Source: Akkermansiaceae bacterium UBA2367
GTDB taxonomy: Bacteria > Verrucomicrobiota > Verrucomicrobiia > Verrucomicrobiales > DEV007
NCBI GenBank assembly: GCA_002344525.1
Contig: DDTJ01000042.1
Span: forward strand, 46,846 to 110,845
Length of the DNA: 64,000 bases
Direction: 5' to 3'
Shown: piece by piece, positions 43,913 to 52,043 of the stretch
Layout: every line of letters begins with the position of its first letter
How positions within the stretch are numbered: the first letter of the stretch is position 1
Program-made: the position numbers and the translations under genes
The notes under the pieces: model-generated
The model's database searches: none
Told to the model about the DNA's origin: nothing
The model's input: only the letters and a program-made list of their open reading frames with translations

Positions 43913-45382
43913 TTGAATTCGCCTTTGCCGCCATCCCCTTTTTCCCTCGCCTCCGGGTCGCCGGAAAGCCCCTTCGCGTGGCAGAAACGTCTCGCCGCGA
44001 TGCTGCCTTGGTTCCTGCTGCTGGGCTTCCTCGCGATCCTGTTCGCCCTTTTCGGCGACCGGCTGGCCACGGGCACTCCCGTGCTCGTCGAAACCGTGGT
44101 GACGATGAGAGCGTCCGCCGTAGCGGGGGAAGCGGCGTCTCCCGCGAGCACTGCGGACGATCCTTGGGAATCCTCGATGCGCTTCCAAGCCTCCGGCTGG
44201 ATCGAACCCGAACCCCTGCCGCTGAAAGTGACCTCCCTCGTCGATGGAGTGATCGAGGAAGTCCTCGTCTTGGAGGGCGAGGCGGTGCGAAAAGGGCAGG
44301 TTCTCGCCCGCCTCGTGCGCGAGGACTTCGAACTCGACCTCGCGGGAGCGCAACGCGCCCTCGAAACGGCGCGGGCCGAGGCCGAGGCCAACGAGGCGGC
44401 GGTCCGGGCGGTGGGGGCGCGGATCGCCACGCTGGAGAAGGAGGTGGCCGCCGGAAAGCTGCGGCTGCTGGAGCTCGAGGACCGGCGCGACCGGCTCGCC
44501 GGGGTCTCCGGAGGAGGTGTCTCCGATGAGGACATCGCCCAAGCGAAGTTGCGCGTGCAGACCCATCGGGGCGAGCTTGAGGCGCTCGCGATCTCGCGGG
44601 CGGAACTCGAAAGCGGGGAGGCGCGGCTCCTCTCCATGCGCGAGGCCCATCGCGCGAAGGTCGGGGCCGCCGAAACTGAAGTGGCTCGCCGAAGCCTCGC
44701 CTTGGAGCGGACCGAGGTGCGCGCGCCGATGGACGGCAGGGTCCTGCGCCTTTTCGCCGTGCCCGGCAAAAAGAGCATGCTCGGCATGGACGACATGGAC
44801 TCGGCCACCATCGCGACGCTCTACCAGCCCGAGCGTTTGCAGGCGCGAATCGACGTCCCCCTCGAGGAGGCGTCCGGCCTGTTCGTCGGTCAGGCGGTGC
44901 GGGTGCGCTCGAATTTCCTGCCCGACCGGCCCTTCCTCGGCCGCGTCGTGCGCCTCGCCGGCGAGGCCGATTTGCAGCGGAACACCTTGCAGGTCAAAGT
45001 GCTCCTCGAAGACCCCGACCCGCGCCTGAGGCCCGAGATGCTCTGCCGGGGCGAGTTTCTCGCGGCTCCCGCCGAGAGACCGTCGTTTCCCCCGCTCGAA
45101 ACGAACGAAGCCGCCGAACCGGGCGGGACGGAGGGACGGGTCGAGCTCTACGTGCCCTTGGAGGCGATCCTCGCACGGGACGGAACGAGCGCGAAGGTCT
45201 GGGCGCTCGACCGCACCGGGGCGAGGGTCGAGTCCCGTAGCCTCGTCCTCGGCGTCACGGAGCGCGAGGGCTATCTCCTCGTGAAGGAGGGATTGAAACC
45301 CGGCGACCGCGTCGTCTTGCGGCCCGGCGAGGGCCTTGCCGAAGGCGAGTGCGTCTCACCCCGATCAGACAAGAACCCATGA
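43913..45382 (+). CDS. HlyD/MacA-type membrane fusion protein
   Basis: A 489-residue periplasmic adaptor. One N-terminal membrane helix (about 29-48, LPWFLLLGFLAILFALFGD) anchors it. A biotinyl-lipoyl-like half motif (LKVTSLVDGVIEEVLVLEGE, about 102-121) precedes a long coiled coil (about 145-265, AQRALETARAEAEANEAAV, ARIATLEKEVAAGKLRLLE), then the second lipoyl half (RTEVRAPMDGRVLRLF) and a beta-barrel domain. The start is a TTG at 43913; it could begin at a later codon. It links the ABC transporter downstream to the outer membrane, and no TolC gene is nearby. Confidence 0.82.
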   Translation: MNSPLPPSPFSLASGSPESPFAWQKRLAAMLPWFLLLGFLAILFALFGDRLATGTPVLVETVVTMRASAVAGEAASPASTADDPWESSMRFQASGWIEPEPLPLKVTSLVDGVIEEVLVLEGEAVRKGQVLARLVREDFELDLAGAQRALETARAEAEANEAAVRAVGARIATLEKEVAAGKLRLLELEDRRDRLAGVSGGGVSDEDIAQAKLRVQTHRGELEALAISRAELESGEARLLSMREAHRAKVGAAETEVARRSLALERTEVRAPMDGRVLRLFAVPGKKSMLGMDDMDSATIATLYQPERLQARIDVPLEEASGLFVGQAVRVRSNFLPDRPFLGRVVRLAGEADLQRNTLQVKVLLEDPDPRLRPEMLCRGEFLAAPAERPSFPPLETNEAAEPGGTEGRVELYVPLEAILARDGTSAKVWALDRTGARVESRSLVLGVTEREGYLLVKEGLKPGDRVVLRPGEGLAEGECVSPRSDKNP

Positions 45383-45450
45383 CCCGAACGGCACGAATTG
45401 AAGACCTCTTTTCCAAGGCGGCCCAAGTCTTGGAATCCGGCGGCAGCCGG

Positions 45451-45476
45451 GTAGGGCGAACCGTCCCCGGTGAGCC
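45451..45476 (+). repeat. REP-like element with tandem GA mismatches
   Basis: GTAG (45451-45454) is followed by GGC-GA-ACCG-TCCC-CGGT-GA-GCC. The two GA/GA pairs form a symmetric internal mismatch, so the stem is kept. It lies in the 247-bp gap between the fusion-protein and ATPase genes, which otherwise has no feature I can name. Confidence 0.6.
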
Positions 45477-45629
45477 GCTGCGATGGGACGGCGTGGTATC
45501 CGGGAAGGGCGTTCCTTGGCCGAACACGGCTCGGCAGGGACGCCTCGCCCCACCTTTGCCGGACCGACCGACACGGATGCAGGAACGCTGAATGAAACCG
45601 AATCCCGCCGAGAACCGCACCCTTCACCC

Positions 45630-46334
45630 ATGACCTCCCCGCCTTTCATCCGCTGCCGCGGACTCACCCGCATCTACCGCAAGGGCCGCATCGAAGTCAC
45701 GCCGCTGGACCGTCTCGATCTCGATGTGCCGGAAGGCGAATTCCTCGCCCTGATGGGACCCTCTGGATCGGGCAAGACGACCCTCCTCAATCTGATCTCC
45801 GGCATCGACCGGCCCACTTCAGGGGAACTCGTCGTCGGGGGCGAGGATCTCGCCTCCCTCTCGCGCGGACGCCTCACGCGATGGCGGGCGGAGCGTTGCG
45901 GCTACATCTTCCAGCTCTACCATCTCGTCCCCATCCTCAGCGCCTTCGAGAATGTGGAGCTGCCCCTGCTCCTGCGGAAGGGCCTGACGCGGGCCGACCG
46001 CCGCCACCGCGTCGCCGCCGCCCTCGACCGGGTCGGTCTCTCCGACCGGGCCACCCACCGGCCCGCGGAACTCTCCGGCGGACAGGAGCAGCGCGTCGCC
46101 ATCGCCCGCGCCCTCGTCGCGGACCCGCCGCTGCTCGTCGCCGACGAACCGACCGGGGACCTCGACCGGGAGAGCGCCGACCAGATCCTCGCCCTGCTGC
46201 GCACCCTCTCCTCGGAGCACGGGAAGACCATCGTGATGGTCACCCACGATGCCAAAGCCGCCGAATCGGCGGGACGGATCCTGCATCTCGAAAAAGGACG
46301 CCTCGTGGAAAGCGCGGTGGCGACCCCGGCATGA
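45630..46334 (+). CDS. ABC transporter ATP-binding protein (MacB/LolD-like)
   Basis: A 234-residue ATPase. Walker A MGPSGSGKTTLLN (about 45), Q-loop YIFQLYHLVPILSAFENVEL (about 95), signature LSGGQEQRVAIARAL (about 150), Walker B PPLLVADEPTGDLD and the switch VMVTHD are all present. The sequence class is that of MacB/LolD/FtsE-type exporters. Its stop overlaps the first permease start as ATGA. The ATG at 45630 is the first in the conserved part of the frame. Confidence 0.93.
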   Translation: MTSPPFIRCRGLTRIYRKGRIEVTPLDRLDLDVPEGEFLALMGPSGSGKTTLLNLISGIDRPTSGELVVGGEDLASLSRGRLTRWRAERCGYIFQLYHLVPILSAFENVELPLLLRKGLTRADRRHRVAAALDRVGLSDRATHRPAELSGGQEQRVAIARALVADPPLLVADEPTGDLDRESADQILALLRTLSSEHGKTIVMVTHDAKAAESAGRILHLEKGRLVESAVATPA

Positions 46335-47482
46335 ACCGACTCCTCCATCTCGCCGTCCTCGCCGCGAAGCAGGTGCTGCGCCACCGGGTGCGCAGTCTGC
46401 TCACCGTCGCCGGAGTCGCTGCGGGGATGTTTCTTTTCACCGCCGTCTCGACCTTGCAGGACGCCCTCCGCCTCGCCACCGAGACCGGGGCGAAGGACAC
46501 GGTGCTCGTCGTTTACCGCGAGAACCGCTATTGCCCGGCGACCTCGCGCCTCCCCGAGCACTACCTCGCCGAAATCCGCCGTCTCGCCGGAGTCGCCGCC
46601 GCCGTCCCCGTGCAGATCGTCGTGAACAACTGCGGGGCCAGCCTCGACGTCATCACCTTCCGGGGCGTGCCGCCCGAGCTGCTCGCCGGCTTCAACCCCG
46701 ATCTCGAAGTGGTCGCGGGCTCCTACGAGGACTGGACGCGGCGCAGCGACGGCGCCCTCCTCGGCGAGCATTTCGCGGCGAGGCGAGGCTTGAAGCCGGG
46801 CGACCAGTTCGAGGCCGTCGGGGTCCGCGTGATGGTCTCGGGCGTCGTCCGCTCCCCCTCGCCGCAGGATCAGAGCGTCGCCTACGTGCATCTGCCCTTC
46901 CTGCAGCAGGCCTCCCGCCTCGGACTCGGCACGGTCACCCAGTTCAATGTCAGGATCGAGGACCCCTCGCGGATCGACGAGGTCGCCGCCGCGATCGACG
47001 AGCTGTTCCGCAACGACGCCGCGCCCACCGACACCAAGCCGGAGAAGGCCTTTTTCGCCCAAACCGCGAAGGCGCTCATCGAAATGGTGGAGTTCACGCG
47101 ATGGCTCGGCTACGGGGCGGCCCTCGCGGTCTTCGCCCTCGTCGCGAACGCCCTCCTCCTCGTCGTGCGGGGACGGGTCCAAGAGCACGCCGTCCTTCAG
47201 ACCATCGGTTTCCCACGCCTCTCCATCGGGGCCATGATGCTCTGCGAGGGCGCCTTCATGGGGCTGCTGGGCGGGATTTGCGGGAGCGGCGCGGCGTGGG
47301 CCTTCTTCCAGTTCAAGCGCTTCACGCTCGGAAACGAAGGCCTCGCCATCGCGCTCGAACCCGGACTCGCCACCACCTTCGCCGGGCTCGCCCTCGCCGT
47401 TCTCCTCGGCCTCCTCGCCTCGCTCTGGCCCGCCCTCCTCGCCTCGCGCCGCCCCATCGTCGCCTCCCTCCGGGGAGCGTGA
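46331..47482 (+). CDS. FtsX-like ABC permease, first
   Basis: A 383-residue MacB-type permease. One membrane helix at residues ~18-38 (LLTVAGVAAGMFLFTAVSTL), a large periplasmic domain (about 40-250), then three helices at the C-terminus (about 260-280, 300-330 and 345-375) that form the FtsX core. The periplasmic part contains RYCPATSRLPEHY and VVNNCGASLDVITFRGV. It is translated with the ATPase gene (4-bp overlap) and precedes the second permease by 13 bp. Confidence 0.88.
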   Translation: MNRLLHLAVLAAKQVLRHRVRSLLTVAGVAAGMFLFTAVSTLQDALRLATETGAKDTVLVVYRENRYCPATSRLPEHYLAEIRRLAGVAAAVPVQIVVNNCGASLDVITFRGVPPELLAGFNPDLEVVAGSYEDWTRRSDGALLGEHFAARRGLKPGDQFEAVGVRVMVSGVVRSPSPQDQSVAYVHLPFLQQASRLGLGTVTQFNVRIEDPSRIDEVAAAIDELFRNDAAPTDTKPEKAFFAQTAKALIEMVEFTRWLGYGAALAVFALVANALLLVVRGRVQEHAVLQTIGFPRLSIGAMMLCEGAFMGLLGGICGSGAAWAFFQFKRFTLGNEGLAIALEPGLATTFAGLALAVLLGLLASLWPALLASRRPIVASLRGA

Positions 47483-47495
47483 ACCTTCCGCATCC

Positions 47496-48647
47496 ATGCT
47501 CCCTTTCGCCTACGCCGTCCGCAACCTCCTCCGCGATCCCGCGAGGCTCCTCCAGAAAGCGGGGGGAGCCGCCCTCGTCGTCTTCCTGCTGTTCGCGGCC
47601 GCCTCCTTCAATCGCGGGATGGACGGACTGCTCCGGGCGAGCGGGTCGGCACGGAACGTCATCCTCCTCGGCGCGGGATCGGAGGAAAGCGTCGAGCGCA
47701 GCGAGGTCCGGGTCGATGCCGAGGCGCAGATCACCGCCGGGGTGCGGGGCATCGCGACGCGAGCCGGCCTCCCCGCCGTCTCCGGCGAGGTCCACTACAT
47801 GGGTCTCGTCGATCTGCCGGGGAAAAGCGGGGCGCGGGCGCTGCTCCGGGGGATCGTGCCGGCGGCCTTCGAGGTCCATCGCGAGGTGCGCATCCTCGAC
47901 GGAGGCTATCCCCGGCCCGGCGAGGTGCTCGTGGGCCGTCTCGCCGCCCACACCCTCGGCGTGCCCGAAGCCTCGCTGCGGCCCGGCGCGGAGTTGCGAT
48001 TCGAGGGTGCCACGCTCGTCGTCTCCGGCGTGTTCGAGGCCCCCGGCACGGTGATGGAGTCGGAGATCTGGATGGAGCGGAGCGACCTGATGACCCTCAT
48101 CCGCCGCGACGCGCTCTCCTGCGTCGTGATCCGGCTCGACGAGGAGGCCTCTTTCAAAAACGCGGATCTTTTCGCGAAGCAGCGGCTCGATCTCGAACTC
48201 GTCGCGATCCGCGAGACGGACTACTACGCGAAGCTCTCCCGCTTCTACGAGCCCATCCGCGCGATGACTTGGCTGACCGCCGCGCTGGTGGCGGCCGGGG
48301 CGGTCTTCGGCGGCGTCAACGTCCTCTACGCCGCCTTTTCCTCGCGCATCAGGGAGTTCGCGACGCTTCAGGCCATCGGCTATTCCCGCCTCGCCCTGCT
48401 CGCCTCCCTTGTTCAGGAAGCCCTCGTCTCCACCCTCCTCGGCACGCTGGCCGCCGCCGCGCTAGCCATCGCCTGCCTCGAAGGAATCCGCGTCCCCTTC
48501 GCCATTGGCACCTTCCAGCTCGCCCTCGCGCCTCCGGTCCTTCTCCTCGGGCTGGGGGCGGGCCTCGCCTTGGGCTTGTTCGGCGCGCTGCCCCCCGCGA
48601 TCCGCTGCCTCGCCGCCCCGCTTCCCGTCGCGCTCCGTTCGCAGTAG
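47496..48647 (+). CDS. FtsX-like ABC permease, second
   Basis: A 383-residue permease of the same type as the previous one but with a different periplasmic domain. Helices lie near 20-40 and in the C-terminal third (about 258-290, 305-335 and 345-375). It has GGYPRPGEVLVGRLAAHTLG, a typical MacB-like periplasmic motif, and ends in a short basic tail. Two different permease genes suggest a heterodimer transporter, with the single ATPase gene serving both. Confidence 0.88.
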   Translation: MLPFAYAVRNLLRDPARLLQKAGGAALVVFLLFAAASFNRGMDGLLRASGSARNVILLGAGSEESVERSEVRVDAEAQITAGVRGIATRAGLPAVSGEVHYMGLVDLPGKSGARALLRGIVPAAFEVHREVRILDGGYPRPGEVLVGRLAAHTLGVPEASLRPGAELRFEGATLVVSGVFEAPGTVMESEIWMERSDLMTLIRRDALSCVVIRLDEEASFKNADLFAKQRLDLELVAIRETDYYAKLSRFYEPIRAMTWLTAALVAAGAVFGGVNVLYAAFSSRIREFATLQAIGYSRLALLASLVQEALVSTLLGTLAAAALAIACLEGIRVPFAIGTFQLALAPPVLLLGLGAGLALGLFGALPPAIRCLAAPLPVALRSQ

Positions 48648-48703
48648 TCCACAACCCTTTTCCCAACCTGACAAACCAACCCAAACCATACCCAAAACCT
48701 GAC

Positions 48704-49240
48704 ATGAACACCATCCAATGCAGCCTCGTCACCTTCGTCTCGCTCTCCCTCCTTTCCTGCGGCGGAGGCGGGAACTCCACCGCCACCGCCCCGGTCGAAC
48801 CCGAACCGGCCATCGCCGCCGTCCTCAGCGCCGAAGAGCCGACGGGAGCCGTGTCCGTGAGCGAGGCGCGGAAGTCGGCGAAGCCCGGCGACGCGATCAC
48901 CGTCGCCGGCATCGTCGCGGGCGCGGCCAAGCCCTTCACGGAAGGCTACGCCTCCCTCGTGCTCGGCGACGCCGCCATGGAGACCTGCGACAAGATCCCC
49001 GAGGACGAATGCCCCACGCCGTGGGACGCCTGCTGCGCCGATCCCGACGAACTCAAAGGGATGCGCCTGACCCTGCAAGTGCTCGGCGCCGACGGGACGC
49101 CGGTCGCGCAAAGCCTGAAAGGGATCTCGGGACTCGCCGAGATGGATGCCCTCGTCGCGTCCGGAACCGTGTCGGCGGATTCGACCGCCGAGAATCTGGT
49201 AGTCAACGTGACGAAGCTTCATCGAAAGGCGAAGCCTTGA
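48704..49240 (+). CDS. lipoprotein with a CPTPWDxCC motif, OB-fold-like
   Basis: A 178-residue lipoprotein: signal peptide and lipobox LSLLSC (Cys about 19). The mature part has an OB-fold look (DAITVAGIVAGAAKPFTEGY, then SLVLGD) followed by TCDKIPEDECPTPWDACCAD (about 95-115), a compact set of four Cys and several Asp/Glu. The C-terminal part is LTLQVLG... and VVNVTKLHRKAKP. Proteins with a CPTPWDxCC motif occur next to MacB-type exporters in other PVC bacteria as far as I recall, but their role is unknown. It probably works with the exporter upstream. Confidence 0.72.
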   Translation: MNTIQCSLVTFVSLSLLSCGGGGNSTATAPVEPEPAIAAVLSAEEPTGAVSVSEARKSAKPGDAITVAGIVAGAAKPFTEGYASLVLGDAAMETCDKIPEDECPTPWDACCADPDELKGMRLTLQVLGADGTPVAQSLKGISGLAEMDALVASGTVSADSTAENLVVNVTKLHRKAKP

Positions 49241-49247
49241 GTCAGCC

Positions 49248-49320
49248 GACTTGGCATCTCGGCTTTCCAGAGGTCTTCCCAAGCCGCATCCTCCCGCCAT
49301 GACCGCAGGAGGAGCGCATG
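49248..49320. repeat. ~70-bp dispersed repeat, copy 1
   Basis: A segment containing ACTTGGCATCTCGGCTTTCC and ATGACCGCAGGAGGAGC that recurs with a few changes at 55714-55783. It lies just after the lipoprotein stop. Confidence 0.65.
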
Positions 49321-49321
49321 G

Positions 49322-49365
49322 ATGTCCAAACGACGCCCGCGCGAGGTCAATGGCCTCGCCTACAG
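49322..49365. repeat. REP-like element (hairpin + CTACAG)
   Basis: GCGAGGTC-AAT-GGCCTCGC (49341-49359, one G-U pair in RNA) is followed directly by CTACAG. The left flank matches the reverse complement of the spacer at 38528-38546. The rest of the 282-bp gap (49366-49522) has no feature I can name. Confidence 0.65.
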
Positions 49366-49522
49366 GGCTCATACGACAAGGCGGATGGCGGGTCCGTCCC
49401 GCGACCTGCGTACCTTGACAAGAAACAGGGCGCTCCGAGCGTTCCCCTTTGCCATCTCCACCCGGCGATGACTCGCCAAGACCGCTGTTTCCCGCTCTGG
49501 AAAGCCAAGATTGCCCGCGCTC

Positions 49523-52000
49523 ATGACCTTCCGCAGTCTTTTCCGCCTTCAGCCGCCCTGCGCCGCCACTTTGCCCTTGGCAGCGGGAATCGTTTTCTGC
49601 GCGGCGGCTGGCACCGCTCGCACGGCGGAGCCGGAGGCGTTCGAGGCGTTTCTGAACAAGCACTGCATCCAGTGCCACGGACCGGAGAAAGAGAAGGGCG
49701 ATCTGCGGATCGACCAGCTCTCGCGCGACTTCAAGCTGGGTGCGGACTCCCACCACTGGGCGGAGGTGATCGAGCAGGTCAATGCGGGCGACATGCCGCC
49801 GAAGAAGGAGGCGCAGCCCACGCAGGAGGAAATCGCGTCCTTCGTGGCCAGCCTCGACACGAAGATCAAGGATGGGCGGGCGGCTCGCATGGGGGCCCGG
49901 CCTCCGGTGTCGCACTATCGACTGAGCCGGAAAGAGTATCAGAACACGGTCCATGACCTGCTGGGCGTGCGCTACGATCCGGCCAAGCCCGGCGAGCTGA
50001 ACGAGGACACTCTGTGGCATGGCTTCGAGCGTCTCGGTTCGGAGCTGTCGCTCTCCCCCTCGCATGTGGACCGCTACTACCGCGCGGCGGAGCAGGTGCT
50101 CGAGCGCGCCTTTCCCGACGTGCCGGGCGAGGCCCGCAAGGTGCTCAAGACGGCCGCCGAACTGCGCTACAATGGCGGCGAGGAACAGCTGGCGGCGCTG
50201 GACCGCTTCGGCATCAAGCGTCCGCTGCGCTTCCTCCTTTTCCCCGGCAACGTGCAGAACGCCCTTTCCGCCAACTGGTTCGGCAAAACGGGGCCGGAAC
50301 ACAGCGGGCTCTACCGCATGCGCCTCCAAGCCAGCGGCATCCGCCCGCGCGGCGGCCAGCCGGCCCACCTCAGCATCGGCCAGCGCACCGGGGAGGAGAC
50401 GGTGGACGGGATCATCGATTTCGACATCACGGCACCGGAGGACAGCCCGCAGGTCTATGAGTTCGAGGTCCTGCTGGAAATGCCTGCGACGCTGAGCTTC
50501 TGCGTGGTCGCCACCGATGTGGTGGACCGGAGGGCCGGCGCGGCGTTCCGCAACGCGCTCGCCAGCCGAGGCGGCCACATTTTCACCCACAGCAGCGAGA
50601 CCATGCTCCTGAATCCGAACGCCCCGCAGATGTTCGACGGCGAAGGGAACGGGCTTTTCTCGACCGTGCTGCTCGACTGGATCGAGTGGGAAGGCCCGCT
50701 GGAGACGGAGGCGGAAACGGCCCGGCGCACCGGCCTCGTGCCTCCCGATGACGCGACGCCCGAAGCAGTCGCGGAGCACCTGCGGCGCTTCGCCGAGCGT
50801 GCTTGGCGGCGTCCCGTCCGCGCGGAGGAGCTGACGGACTACTTGGAGTCCTTCCGTGCGGAACGCGAGGCGGGTGAAAAACCGACCGACGCCTACCAGG
50901 TGGCCATGCTGGGGGTGCTGACCTCGCGAAACTTCCTCTATCTCGTCGAGGGCGAGCCTGCGGCGCGTGAGCGGCTCAACGACTGGGAACTCGCCTCCCG
51001 GCTCTCTTATTTCCTCTGGAGCTCGATGCCGGACGACGCCCTGTTCGCCGCGGCCAAAGACGCCACCCTGAACGGCGACGGCTTGAAAAAAGAGGTGGAC
51101 CGCATGTTGGCCGACGTCCGGATCCACCGCTTTATCGACGACTTTTCGCGCCAGTGGCTGCAACTGCACCGCGTGGGCATGTTCCCGCCGGACAAGAAGC
51201 TCTACCCCAACTACGACCGATGGCTGGAGATGAGCATGAGGGAGGAGCCGGTGGAGTTTTTCCGCGAGATGCTCGCGAAGAACCTACCACTGGAGGCGTT
51301 CCTCGACTCCGACTGGACCATGGCCAATGCCCGGCTCTGCGACTTCTACGGGCTGCCTGAGCCAAAAACGGACGGCTTCCAGCGTGTCGCGCTCAAACCG
51401 GAGGACCGCCGTGGCGGTCTGCTCACCATGGGGGCTTCGCTGGGGCTCACCTCCGACGGCACGCGCCACCGGCCGGTGCATCGCGGGGTCTGGCTCAGCG
51501 AAGTGCTGTGGGCCAAGACGCCGCCCCCGCCCCCGGCCAACGTGCCCGCCATCGAGCCCAATCCGCCGAAAGACCCGAAGGCCACCCTGCGCGACAAGCT
51601 GGCCGCCCACGCCAGCGACGCGAACTGCGCCTCCTGCCACGCCAGGATCGACCCCCTCGGCCTCGCGTGGGACAACTACGACGCCATCGGCCAATGGCGC
51701 ACGCACGAGAAAGTCGAGGCAGGCACCGGGGAGGATCCCGTGGTCGATCCCAGCGGCGTGCTGCCCGACGGACGCGCCTTCAAGGACGCCGACGATTTCA
51801 AGCGCCTGCTGATCGAAGACAAAGGCAAGTTCACCCGCGCGTTCATCGAGCATCTCTGCACCTACGGCCTCCGCCGCGTGCTGACCGTCGATGACGAAGA
51901 CGGCATCGCCGCCATCGCAGCCGAAGCCCAGAAGAACCAGCATGGGGTGAAAGACCTCGTTCGCGCCGTGGCGATGTCGGAACTGATGAGGAAACGGTAG
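49523..52000 (+). CDS. secreted cytochrome-type protein (DUF1592/DUF1587/DUF1588 family)
   Basis: An 825-residue exported protein of the type that carries a planctomycete cytochrome C motif at the N-terminus and DUF1587, DUF1592, DUF1588 and DUF1585 domains after it. A signal peptide ends near residue 38. The N-terminal CxxCH is in NKHCIQCHGPEKEKGD (about 50). DUF1587-like (YRLSRKEYQNTVHDLLGV) is near 135, DUF1592-like (LNDWELASRLSYFLWSSMPD) near 485, DUF1588-like (PVHRGVWLSEVLWAKTPP) near 652, and the C-terminal CxxCH is CASCHARIDPLGLAWDNYD (about 697). The ATG at 49523 was preferred to a TTG at 49511. Function not established; next to a DUF1552 gene as usual. Confidence 0.87.
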   Translation: MTFRSLFRLQPPCAATLPLAAGIVFCAAAGTARTAEPEAFEAFLNKHCIQCHGPEKEKGDLRIDQLSRDFKLGADSHHWAEVIEQVNAGDMPPKKEAQPTQEEIASFVASLDTKIKDGRAARMGARPPVSHYRLSRKEYQNTVHDLLGVRYDPAKPGELNEDTLWHGFERLGSELSLSPSHVDRYYRAAEQVLERAFPDVPGEARKVLKTAAELRYNGGEEQLAALDRFGIKRPLRFLLFPGNVQNALSANWFGKTGPEHSGLYRMRLQASGIRPRGGQPAHLSIGQRTGEETVDGIIDFDITAPEDSPQVYEFEVLLEMPATLSFCVVATDVVDRRAGAAFRNALASRGGHIFTHSSETMLLNPNAPQMFDGEGNGLFSTVLLDWIEWEGPLETEAETARRTGLVPPDDATPEAVAEHLRRFAERAWRRPVRAEELTDYLESFRAEREAGEKPTDAYQVAMLGVLTSRNFLYLVEGEPAARERLNDWELASRLSYFLWSSMPDDALFAAAKDATLNGDGLKKEVDRMLADVRIHRFIDDFSRQWLQLHRVGMFPPDKKLYPNYDRWLEMSMREEPVEFFREMLAKNLPLEAFLDSDWTMANARLCDFYGLPEPKTDGFQRVALKPEDRRGGLLTMGASLGLTSDGTRHRPVHRGVWLSEVLWAKTPPPPPANVPAIEPNPPKDPKATLRDKLAAHASDANCASCHARIDPLGLAWDNYDAIGQWRTHEKVEAGTGEDPVVDPSGVLPDGRAFKDADDFKRLLIEDKGKFTRAFIEHLCTYGLRRVLTVDDEDGIAAIAAEAQKNQHGVKDLVRAVAMSELMRKR

Positions 52001-52008
52001 TGGCGCAA

Positions 52009-52042
52009 AGAATCAAGAATCAAGAATCAGGAAGCAAGAACT
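52009..52042. repeat. 7-bp-period repeat (AATCAAG family)
   Basis: Four heptamers of the type AATCAAG, with two variants, fill most of the gap between the cytochrome gene and the DUF1552 gene. Confidence 0.7.
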
Positions 52043-52043
52043 C

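Noticed and set aside
45483..45629. Upstream extension of the ABC ATPase frame
   Set aside because: Translation is low-complexity and overlaps non-coding DNA just after a REP element; the ATG at 45630 starts the conserved domain.
48413..51169. 918-codon minus-strand frame
   Set aside because: Spans a lipoprotein gene, an intergenic repeat region and a cytochrome gene on the other strand; no domain.
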